A stretch of 64,000 nt of DNA from Natronobiforma cellulositropha (GTDB lineage Archaea; Halobacteriota; Halobacteria; Halobacteriales; Natrialbaceae). The notes under the pieces were generated by a model. That model was not told the DNA's origin, did no database searches, and worked only from the letters and a program-made list of their open reading frames with translations. The position numbers and the translations under genes were made by a program. The stretch spans positions 354,615 through 418,614 of the forward strand of contig NZ_JANZXN010000015.1 in NCBI RefSeq assembly GCF_025629245.1, given 5' to 3'. Position 1 is the stretch's first letter. Every line of letters begins with the position of its first letter. Shown one piece after another: positions 58,087 to 64,000 of the stretch.

Positions 58087-59834
58087 GCTGGGACCTCCGT
58101 CGTGAGTTGTTCGCGGATCTCCGCGGCGAGTTCGTCCGCGAGGAAGCGAACACCAGTGTACTTGTTGATGCGTTTGACGCGGGTAAGCGTGTCGTGTTCG
58201 ATGACGTCGGCGAACTGCCCCGTCGCGTTACACTCGACGACGATCACGTCCTCTGCCGCCTTGACCGCCTCGGTCAGATCCGGCCGCGGGAAGATGTACG
58301 GCACCGAGAGGAACCGCACGTCGATGTCGTCTTCCTCGAGCAGCGCCATCGCCTCGACGATCGCCCCCTCGTTCGATCCCCACGAGATGACGAGCGTCTC
58401 CGCGTCGGGGTCGCCGAACTCGCGCCAGGAGAAGTCCTCCTCGCGTTTGGCCGTCTCGACCTTGCGGTAGCGCTTGTCGACCTGCTCGACGCGCTCGTCC
58501 TCGCGCTCGGTTCGCCGGCCGAGTTCGTCGTGCTCGAGACCGGTCGACATGTGTGCGCCGTCGACCGTGCCGGGCAGCGCGCGGGGGCTGATCCCATCGT
58601 CGGTGTTGGCGTGGGCGCGGAAGCGGCCCTCGTCGTCGAGCCACTCGCCGACGGTGTCGTCGTCGACGATCTTGCCGCGGTCGATCTCGACGGCGTCCAT
58701 GTCGAACGCCTCGGGTGGGAAGGTCTGTTCGGTGACCGCGAGCGCCAGGTCGGAGACGAGGTAGACCGGCGTCTGGTACTTCTCGGCTAAGTTGAACGCC
58801 TCGACGGTCTTCCAGAAACACTCCGAGATGGTCGTCGGGGCGACGACGAACCGGGGGATCTCGCCGTGGCCGCCGTAGAGCGTCATGTTCAGGTCGCCCT
58901 GTTCTTGCTTGGTCGGCATCCCCGTCGAGGGACCCGAGCGCATCACGTCACAGATCACGAGCGGCGTCTCGCTGGTCGCGATCAGGCCGAAGGTCTCGGC
59001 CATCAGGTCGATACCCGGGCCAGAAGTCGCCGTCATCGAGCGCGCACCCGCGCGGGCGCCGCCCAGCGCCATGTTGATCGCCGACAGTTCGTCCTCACAC
59101 TGGACGACGTGGCCGCCGTACTCCTCGATGCGTCCCGTCAGGTACTCCATCACGGCCGTCGCGGGCGTGATCGGATAGCCGGCGTAGAAGCGACAGCCAG
59201 CGGCGAGTGCACCCATGCCGATCGCCTCGTCACCGTTGAGCAGGACGTAGTCCGCGTCGGTCGTCTCGAGTTCGTAGCCGAGATCCAGGTCGTAGTGCTC
59301 TTCGACGTAGTCACGGCCCATCCGGGCGGCCGTCTTGTTGTTCTCGACGATCTTCGAGCCCTTCCCGCCGAAGCGCTTCTCGAGCGACTCGTCGAGGTAC
59401 TCGACGTCGAAGCCGGTCAGCGCGCAGGCCGCCCCGAGCGCGACGACGTTGCGCATGATCGCTCCGCCAGCCTCTTCGGCGAGGCTTCGGAGGGGGACGT
59501 CGACGGCGGTCATCTCCTCGGGAATGTTCGCCTCCCAGGAGCGCTCACCGTCGTAGATGATCGCGCTGCCGTCGTGGAGTTCGTCGAGGTTCTCGTCGAT
59601 CGTTCGCTGGGTCAAGGCGACGAGGATGTCGAGGCGGTCGACGACGCTCTGTACTTCGTCGACGGCGGTCCGGATCTTGTAGGCCGTGTAGCCGCCGCGG
59701 ATCCGCGACGCGAAGTCTTTCGACGTGAAGACGTGCCGTCCTGCTCTGGAGAGTGCCTGGGCGAAGATTTTCCCGGTAGAGTCGATGCCGTCACCGGCTT
59801 CGCCTCCGACCGCCCAGTTTAGGTCCTCAGCCAT
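58083..59834 (-). CDS. korA: 2-oxoacid:ferredoxin oxidoreductase alpha subunit, gamma-alpha fusion (KorA type)
   Basis: 583 residues. Residues 1-~190 are the gamma domain (VGGEAGDGIDSTGKIFAQAL, SKDFASRIRGGYTAYKIR), fused to alpha (GCRFYAGYPITPATAVMEYL, GARAGARSMTATSGPGIDLM, SGPSTGMPTKQEQGDLNMTL, EARLVSWGSNEGAIVEAM-type). Together with KorB it makes the two-subunit halophilic enzyme that replaces the dehydrogenase complex in the TCA cycle. A minus-strand TATA-like box, GCCTTTTCAT (59861-59870), lies ~30 nt upstream, so the mRNA is nearly leaderless. Confidence 0.94.
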   Translation of the reverse strand: MAEDLNWAVGGEAGDGIDSTGKIFAQALSRAGRHVFTSKDFASRIRGGYTAYKIRTAVDEVQSVVDRLDILVALTQRTIDENLDELHDGSAIIYDGERSWEANIPEEMTAVDVPLRSLAEEAGGAIMRNVVALGAACALTGFDVEYLDESLEKRFGGKGSKIVENNKTAARMGRDYVEEHYDLDLGYELETTDADYVLLNGDEAIGMGALAAGCRFYAGYPITPATAVMEYLTGRIEEYGGHVVQCEDELSAINMALGGARAGARSMTATSGPGIDLMAETFGLIATSETPLVICDVMRSGPSTGMPTKQEQGDLNMTLYGGHGEIPRFVVAPTTISECFWKTVEAFNLAEKYQTPVYLVSDLALAVTEQTFPPEAFDMDAVEIDRGKIVDDDTVGEWLDDEGRFRAHANTDDGISPRALPGTVDGAHMSTGLEHDELGRRTEREDERVEQVDKRYRKVETAKREEDFSWREFGDPDAETLVISWGSNEGAIVEAMALLEEDDIDVRFLSVPYIFPRPDLTEAVKAAEDVIVVECNATGQFADVIEHDTLTRVKRINKYTGVRFLADELAAEIREQLTTEVPA

Positions 59835-59860
59835 GTTACGGCGAACGTTGCCTTCCCCCT

Positions 59861-59870
59861 ATGAAAAGGC
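59861..59870 (-). promoter_or_regulatory. promoter of korAB
   Basis: Minus-strand GCCTTTTCAT, 27-36 nt upstream of the korA ATG at 59834, is the best TATA match in the 156-bp divergent gap. Confidence 0.45.
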
Positions 59871-59960
59871 TTCTGAAACACCCACCGACTCGCAGGTATT
59901 TTCACCGGATCGTTTGTACTGATTGTAGTGAATGTCACATCCGCTCTAAAAGGGAACGCC

Positions 59961-59967
59961 TTTTTGA
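59961..59967 (+). promoter_or_regulatory. TATA-like box for the flavin reductase gene
   Basis: TTTTTGA lies 24-30 nt before ATG 59991. It is divergent from the korA promoter, with ~90 bp between the two boxes that could hold shared regulator sites. Confidence 0.4.
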
Positions 59968-59990
59968 CCGGCCGGTGAATCTCTGAACCG

Positions 59991-60629
59991 ATGGAAGGAA
60001 CACCCGTCACCGTCGACAGCGTCCGCGAGGTCGGCACCGACACCGTCGCCCTCGAACTCACGACTCCCGAGGACTTCGACGCCCTCCCCGGGCAGTTCGT
60101 CGTCCTCCGCACCGAACTCGAGGGCGAGGAGTTCACCCGCTACTACACGCTCTCCTCACCGACCGTCGACGACACCTTCGAGATCACCGTCGGTATCGAC
60201 CCCGAGGGCGACCTCTCGCCGTGGCTCGCCTCGCTCGAGGGCGGCGAAACCGTCCACCTCGACGGCCCGTTCGGCGAGATTACCTACGAGGGCGACACTG
60301 ACGTCGTCTGCGTCGCTGGCGGTCCCGGCGTCGGTCCCGCCGTCGCCATCGCCGAGGCGGCCCACGCCGCCGGCCACGGCGCCGTCGTGATCTACCAGGA
60401 CGACGCGCCCGCCCACGAGGACCGACTCGAGTTGCTCGCCGAGGCGGACGCGACGGTGACGGTGCTCGAGGGAGACGCGGACGACGACCTCGCGAGCGCC
60501 GTCACGGCCCACCTCGAGGACGGCCAGTACTACGTCTTCGGCTTCAGCGACTTCGTCCACGCCGTCGCCGACGCCATCGACGACGCCGGTGGCGACCGCG
60601 AGGAGGCGCTCATCGAGAACTTCGGGTGA
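59991..60629 (+). CDS. FAD/NAD(P) oxidoreductase of the ferredoxin reductase fold
   Basis: 212 residues. FAD-binding beta-barrel with LPGQFVVLRTELEGEEFTRY, then YYTLSSP (RxYS/T motif contacting FAD), and the nucleotide-binding part with CVAGGPGVGPAVAIAEAAHA (GGPGxGP) and YVFGFSDFVHAVADAIDDAG. No iron-sulfur or heme domain is attached. It is adjacent to korA in divergent orientation, which suggests, but does not prove, a role as ferredoxin:NAD(P) reductase for electrons from the oxidoreductase. Confidence 0.85.
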   Translation: MEGTPVTVDSVREVGTDTVALELTTPEDFDALPGQFVVLRTELEGEEFTRYYTLSSPTVDDTFEITVGIDPEGDLSPWLASLEGGETVHLDGPFGEITYEGDTDVVCVAGGPGVGPAVAIAEAAHAAGHGAVVIYQDDAPAHEDRLELLAEADATVTVLEGDADDDLASAVTAHLEDGQYYVFGFSDFVHAVADAIDDAGGDREEALIENFG

Positions 60630-60747
60630 GCGCTCGTCCGACGGGCCGACCACGGCCGAACACAGACGAACAGGGGACTTCGATCGATTTCTGACGGTCT
60701 CTCAGCCGTGAAAAAGACGTTTGAGCGCGAGCGTGGAGTCCTCGTCT

Positions 60748-61224
60748 ATGCGCCGACGACCGGCCCTCGCACGCATCGCCACCCTCTCCGGGAGCGGCCT
60801 CGCCGTCGTCCTCGCGGGCTGTTCGGGGACCCTCGGTTCCGGAGACGACTCGAGCGCCTCCGACGGTGGAGGCGACCACCTCGAACCGGCTGACACCGCC
60901 GACGGCGACGCACTCGAGCGCTACGAACTCGGCGACCTCGACCCAGACGACCCACCGTTCACGATCACCGTCGAGAACGTCGGCGACGACACTCGAGCGC
61001 TCTCGCTCACCGTCACGGCCGCAGACGGTGGCACCGAACTCGACGAGACGGTCGACCTCGAACCTGGTGGAGAACTCGAGGTACTCGTCGGCGACGAGGC
61101 GGGCTACGACCTGGACGTCGAGACGGCGGGCTCCGTCGCCCAGACGAGCGTCCGGCGTTCGGACGGTGGCGGCGAAACGCTCGTCTCCGTCGACGATGGC
61201 GGCGTCAGCGTACGGACGAGGTAG
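60748..61224 (+). CDS. small lipoprotein with Ig-like/beta domain
   Basis: 158 residues from ATG 60748 (MRRRPALARIATLSGSGLAV). Lipobox LAGC at ~residue 31, with RRR near the start suggesting Tat. The rest is a Ser/Asp-rich linker and a single beta-sandwich-like domain (PDDPPFTITVENVGDDTRAL, LEPGGELEVLVGDEAGYDLD), of the FixG/CARDB-like type. Unknown function; anchored outside the membrane. It is convergent with mce, ending one base before it. Confidence 0.65.
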   Translation: MRRRPALARIATLSGSGLAVVLAGCSGTLGSGDDSSASDGGGDHLEPADTADGDALERYELGDLDPDDPPFTITVENVGDDTRALSLTVTAADGGTELDETVDLEPGGELEVLVGDEAGYDLDVETAGSVAQTSVRRSDGGGETLVSVDDGGVSVRTR

Positions 61225-61611
61225 TCAGTGCTCGACGAACTCGACCAGCACGCCGCCGGTATCTCGCGGGTGGAGGAACGCGACCTCGTGACCCCACGCC
61301 CCCGGCCGTGGCTCCTCGTCGACGGGTTCGATTCCGACCTCGCGTGCGCGCTCGAGCGCCGCCGCGGCGTCGTCCGTCTCGAAGGCGACGTGGTGGATGC
61401 CCGACCCGCGGCGCTCGAGGAAGCGGGCGATGGGACCCTCGTCGTCGACCGGCTCGAGGAGTTCGAAGAGGCTGTTCTCACAGTCGAGAAAGACCACGCG
61501 CAGGCCGTCGAACGTCTCCTCGTGGACGACCTCGACGGCGAGGAGGTCGGCGAACAGTTCGGCGAGCGCCGCGGCGTCGTCGGTCGCGATACCGACGTGA
61601 TCGATGCGCAT
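61225..61611 (-). CDS. mce: methylmalonyl-CoA epimerase
   Basis: 128 residues, VOC (glyoxalase) fold of two betaalphabetabetabeta units. Metal ligands: His in RIDHVGIATDD, His in GIHHVAFETDD and Glu in GGVLVEFVEH; the Gln/Glu of the second unit is near FLHPRDTGG. It interconverts R- and S-methylmalonyl-CoA in propionate/methylaspartate metabolism. The methylmalonyl-CoA mutase genes are not in the window, though in haloarchaea they are often near by. Length matches the family. Confidence 0.92.
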   Translation of the reverse strand: MRIDHVGIATDDAAALAELFADLLAVEVVHEETFDGLRVVFLDCENSLFELLEPVDDEGPIARFLERRGSGIHHVAFETDDAAAALERAREVGIEPVDEEPRPGAWGHEVAFLHPRDTGGVLVEFVEH

Positions 61612-61708
61612 GGCTCGAGGTGGGTCGGGTTCTCACCTGAGTGTTGCGCTCACCGCCGCTGGTGTCGAATCGATAACAGTAAGCCGCTCGAGTGGGTAGC
61701 CGCGCTCG

Positions 61709-62023
61709 ATGGAGATCACGACGACCGAAACGGTTCCGGGCCGAGAAATCGCCGAGGTTCTCGGCGTCGCGCGGGGGAACACGGTACAGGCGAAGAACGT
61801 CGGCCGCGACATCACCCAGGGGCTTCGCAACGTCTTCGGCGGCGAACTCGAAGCCTACTCTGAACTGCTCGCGACCGCCCGCGACGAAGCGGTCGACCGG
61901 ATGGAAGCCGACGCCGAGGCGATGGGTGCCGACGCCGTCGTCACCGTCCGCCTCGAGACCTCCCAGATCACCGACGGCGGCTCCGAAGTGATGGCCTACG
62001 GGACGGCCGTCCGCCTGCGCTGA
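61709..62023 (+). CDS. YbjQ family (UPF0145) heavy-metal-binding-domain protein
   Basis: 104 residues: ITTTETVPGREIAEVLGVAR, GNTVQAKNVGRDITQGLRNVFGGEL (in two parts), DEAVDRMEADAEAMGADAVV and VRLETSQITDGGSEVMAYGT are the YbjQ blocks. The protein forms pentamers in bacteria and has no proven role; 'heavy-metal-binding' is a legacy label with little support in this sequence (no Cys or His cluster). Confidence 0.9.
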   Translation: MEITTTETVPGREIAEVLGVARGNTVQAKNVGRDITQGLRNVFGGELEAYSELLATARDEAVDRMEADAEAMGADAVVTVRLETSQITDGGSEVMAYGTAVRLR

Positions 62024-62041
62024 CGGTCGCCCCCGGGCGCG

Positions 62042-62401
62042 TCACTCCTCGAGTTCACAGGAGAGCGTCAGCCCGCTTCTGGTACACGTGATTCGCGTCG
62101 CCCCGTCGTAGGTGATCGAGAGACAGTCGACGGCGGAGAGATACCGCGTCGGCGAGCCACTCTCATCCGTCTCGGCCGCGCGAACGAGACCCGCCTCGGC
62201 CAGTGCCTCGACCTTTCTGTAGGCCGTACTCTGTGGAATCCCGTGTTCCTCGACGATCGTCTCGACCGACGTTGGCTCGTCGAGCGCCAGAAAGATCGCT
62301 CGAGTGCGGTCGTCGGCGAGCGCCTCGACGATCAGGGCCGGCGAACACCCTCGTCGTTCGTTCATCGCACACTGGATCGGCTGTGTTGGCGAGGTGCCCA
62401 T
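62042..62401 (-). CDS. winged-helix transcriptional regulator
   Basis: 119 residues from ATG 62401; a second ATG at 62365 (MNERRGCSPALIVEALADDR) is equally possible. HTH region TRAIFLALDEPTSVETIVEE then HGIPQSTAYRKVEALAEAGL is an ArsR/MarR-type winged helix. The C-terminal half (YLSAVDCLSITYDGATRITC) is a small strand-rich ligand or dimer region with two Cys. It is convergent with the YbjQ gene (18-bp gap). Target unknown. Confidence 0.8.
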   Translation of the reverse strand: MGTSPTQPIQCAMNERRGCSPALIVEALADDRTRAIFLALDEPTSVETIVEEHGIPQSTAYRKVEALAEAGLVRAAETDESGSPTRYLSAVDCLSITYDGATRITCTRSGLTLSCELEE

Positions 62402-62562
62402 AGTGGATCTATTCTCCGTTCGGGACGTAGGTGCCGGTGATCGCTCCCAGCTTGTGGGAACGGCACCCCCCTCGAGAGACGGCCGTCTGGAGGGGCCTCG
62501 GTCGGCGGGCGAACGGGTTCGGGGTGGGCTACTGGTTTCCTCGAACCCAACCCTCGAGTCGA

Positions 62563-63075
62563 ATGAATCCCTTCGCTCGCGGCGACACCGGCGGCGACTT
62601 CCTCGAGGAGCGCTCGGAGTGGAACGCCGACCTCCTCCCCGAACCCGGCCCGTTTCTCGAGGGCCACGACGTCCTGACCGACGACGCCCACGTGGCGTTT
62701 CACGACCTGACCCACGAACTGTTCGAGCGTCGCGGCGTCTACGACGTGACGTTCGGGTACAACCTGGCGGCGCTGAACCGAGACCGGCGCTTTCCCGACG
62801 CGGGCTTTCGCTACGCCGTCGACGCCGGCGACCCGGCGGTACTCCGGGCGGTGTTCACCCCGACGACGGCCTTCTGTCCGCAGGCGGAGACGCTAGTGAA
62901 GGGGTCGTTTCGCGCCTGGAACGGCCTGGGTGACGACCACGACTACGACCTGGTGCGCGTCCGCGTCAGCCCCGACCACTACCAGGCGGACGCCATCGCG
63001 GCTGAACTCGACACACTCGAGGCGGCGTTCCTCGAGACGGGCACGGTCGACCGGCAGAGACGGTCGCTCTTCTGA
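62563..63075 (+). CDS. conserved haloarchaeal protein with a TPTTxFCP motif
   Basis: 170 residues from ATG 62563 (MNPFARGDTGGDFLEERSEW). No membrane helix or signal. The central block VLRAVFTPTTAFCPQAETLV recalls the TPT-x2-CP loop of MIP18/PaaD (DUF59) iron-sulfur assembly proteins, and the C-terminus VRVSPDHYQADAIAAELDTL is followed by a helix. A FeS-carrier role is only a suggestion, from this single motif. No FeS genes are adjacent. Confidence 0.55.
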   Translation: MNPFARGDTGGDFLEERSEWNADLLPEPGPFLEGHDVLTDDAHVAFHDLTHELFERRGVYDVTFGYNLAALNRDRRFPDAGFRYAVDAGDPAVLRAVFTPTTAFCPQAETLVKGSFRAWNGLGDDHDYDLVRVRVSPDHYQADAIAAELDTLEAAFLETGTVDRQRRSLF

Positions 63076-63105
63076 ACGGCTCGCTCGAGCACACTTCGCT
63101 CCCGG

Positions 63106-64000
63106 CTACGAGGTCTCGAGCGCGTCCTCCGTGCGCTCGCCAGCCCCCGTCTCGTCGCCGCTACCGAGGAAGAGGCCACGGACGCCCCCGGGACTGTGGC
63201 GGTGGATCGTTCCGACGGCGTTGCAGACGAACACCGTCGCACCGAGGGCGAACAGCCCGAGTCCGAGCGCGCTCACGCTCTCGGGCAGCGAGAAGAGGCT
63301 GCCAGCGGCCAGCGCGCCCAGCCCTGCCACGCTCGCGACGTACTCGGCCCGCTCGAGTCGGCTCGAGTAGAGGTCGTCGATCATCGGGACGGGCTCGAGA
63401 CCGAGGCGGTCGCTGTAGCGCTCGTGCCAGACGATGAAGGGGACGATGTGGTAGAGCGTTCCGACGACGACGAAGCCGAAGACGCCGACGAACAGCAGCG
63501 GTCTCGCCCCCTCGTGGCCGGCGAGGGTCCCGTACTCGAGCGGTGACTCGGCCCACGCGACCGCGGTGAGGACGCCCCAGAGCGCCAACGAGCAGGCCAC
63601 GACCCAGTAGCGCCGCGTCATCGGGCTCGAGGCGGCGCTCGCACGGACGAGGTTCCGCACGAGCACGGCCGTCGCGGCGAGGAGTGCGACCAGCACCAGG
63701 CCCGCGCCGAGGCGGGCGAGGGTGGCCGCCTCGAGTCCGCGCCCGAGCGCGAACAGTCCGACGCCGGAGCCGAGGGCGACCGTCTCGAGGCGGAACAGGG
63801 GAGTCTCGAGCGAACTCGGGGGTGGCTGGGTGAACATCTTCGAGAGCTGAGCGAGCGCGCCGACGATGGTGGGGAGGACGGCTCCGAACAGCGCGAGCGT
63901 CACGTGGACGAAGAGGACGTTCGCTCGCGTGACGGGGAGGTGGTCGAAGGGCGCGAGCGAGAAGTCGAGTGCGAGCAGCCAGCCCAGCGGTGCGAGCAGG
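63106..64000 (-). CDS. multi-pass membrane protein, heme-copper oxidase subunit I-like superfamily (5' end beyond window)
   Basis: The frame is open from 63106 to the window edge, so at least 298 residues are encoded and the start lies beyond. Helices include NVLFVHVTLALFGAVLPTIV, VGVFGFVVVGTLYHIVPFIV and ALGLGLFALGATVFVCNAVG. The pattern HVTLALFG...GALAQL and GTLYHIVPFIVWHERYSD recalls proteins distantly related to the cbb3/COX1 type, which carry AHxHxxLFGW-like helices. Here the metal His residues are few (HV, YHI, HRH), so catalytic function is doubtful. Confidence 0.55.
   Translation of the reverse strand, partial: LLAPLGWLLALDFSLAPFDHLPVTRANVLFVHVTLALFGAVLPTIVGALAQLSKMFTQPPPSSLETPLFRLETVALGSGVGLFALGRGLEAATLARLGAGLVLVALLAATAVLVRNLVRASAASSPMTRRYWVVACSLALWGVLTAVAWAESPLEYGTLAGHEGARPLLFVGVFGFVVVGTLYHIVPFIVWHERYSDRLGLEPVPMIDDLYSSRLERAEYVASVAGLGALAAGSLFSLPESVSALGLGLFALGATVFVCNAVGTIHRHSPGGVRGLFLGSGDETGAGERTEDALETS

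Noticed and set aside
1-64000. CRISPR array
   Set aside because: No series of evenly spaced identical 25-40-nt repeats was seen on reading through; the repeats found are pairs or palindromes only.

Overview
The window is chromosomal DNA from an extremely halophilic archaeon (class Halobacteria). The evidence is high GC with strong G/C at third codon positions, very acidic proteins, archaeal RNA polymerase subunits D, K and N, archaeal-type ribosomal proteins (L7Ae, S28e, L24e, L18e), the mevalonate / isopentenyl-phosphate-kinase isoprenoid route, geranylgeranyl reductases, twin-arginine lipoproteins, and TATA boxes about 25-30 nt upstream of start codons with almost no leader. The genus cannot be fixed from the sequence.

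Layout. 1-7.1 kb: end of a methyltransferase, a PAC2 protein, two geranylgeranyl-reductase-family flavoproteins, an aldo/keto reductase, a membrane protein, a DUF411 lipoprotein and a universal stress protein with an extra C-terminal domain. 7.2-16 kb: aconitase, tRNA-Glu beside a partial duplicate of its 3' end, a membrane-anchored winged-helix protein, an MBL-fold hydrolase, superoxide dismutase, a winged-helix regulator, and the operon rpl7ae-rps28e-rpl24e-ndk. 16.5-21 kb: tRNA(Met) cytidine acetyltransferase, an SDR enzyme, small membrane proteins, a cold-shock protein, a 58-aa Cys/His protein and a palindromic MITE-like element.

21.3-41.6 kb holds one large conserved leftward informational/isoprenoid cluster. 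From its promoter end it reads tRNA-Ser, rpsM, rpsD, rpsK, rpoD, tRNA-Leu, rpl18e, rplM, rpsI, rpoN, rpoK, eno, rpsB, then mevalonate kinase, isopentenyl phosphate kinase, RNase J, prenyl diphosphate synthase and glutamyl-tRNA synthetase. Between rpsB and mvk it is interrupted by about 7 kb of mostly rightward genes: a PhnD-PhnC-PhnE type ABC importer, a second PhnD paralogue, an HTH-ThiN (ThiR-type) regulator, a lipoprotein, and a winged-helix/membrane-protein pair. A strongly self-complementary, probably structured RNA segment lies between ipk and RNase J.

41.7-64 kb: a DUF4129-DUF58-membrane protein operon, a DUF2267 protein, the YchF GTPase, an intact IS1595/ISH4-like insertion sequence beside a broken gene, a winged-helix regulator, two hydrolases, a UbiA prenyltransferase, Nudix, a GlcD-type flavoprotein, an aminotransferase, a stand-alone copy of the stress-protein C-terminal domain, 2-oxoacid:ferredoxin oxidoreductase (korAB) divergent from a small flavin reductase, methylmalonyl-CoA epimerase, and several small proteins. 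The window ends inside a multi-pass membrane protein resembling the heme-copper oxidase subunit I superfamily.

No CRISPR array, rRNA or clear replication origin was seen. No strongly novel defence or biosynthetic system is evident. The best leads are the ThiR-linked PhnDCE-D2 insertion, the structured RNA in front of RNase J, and the shared stress-protein C-terminal domain.
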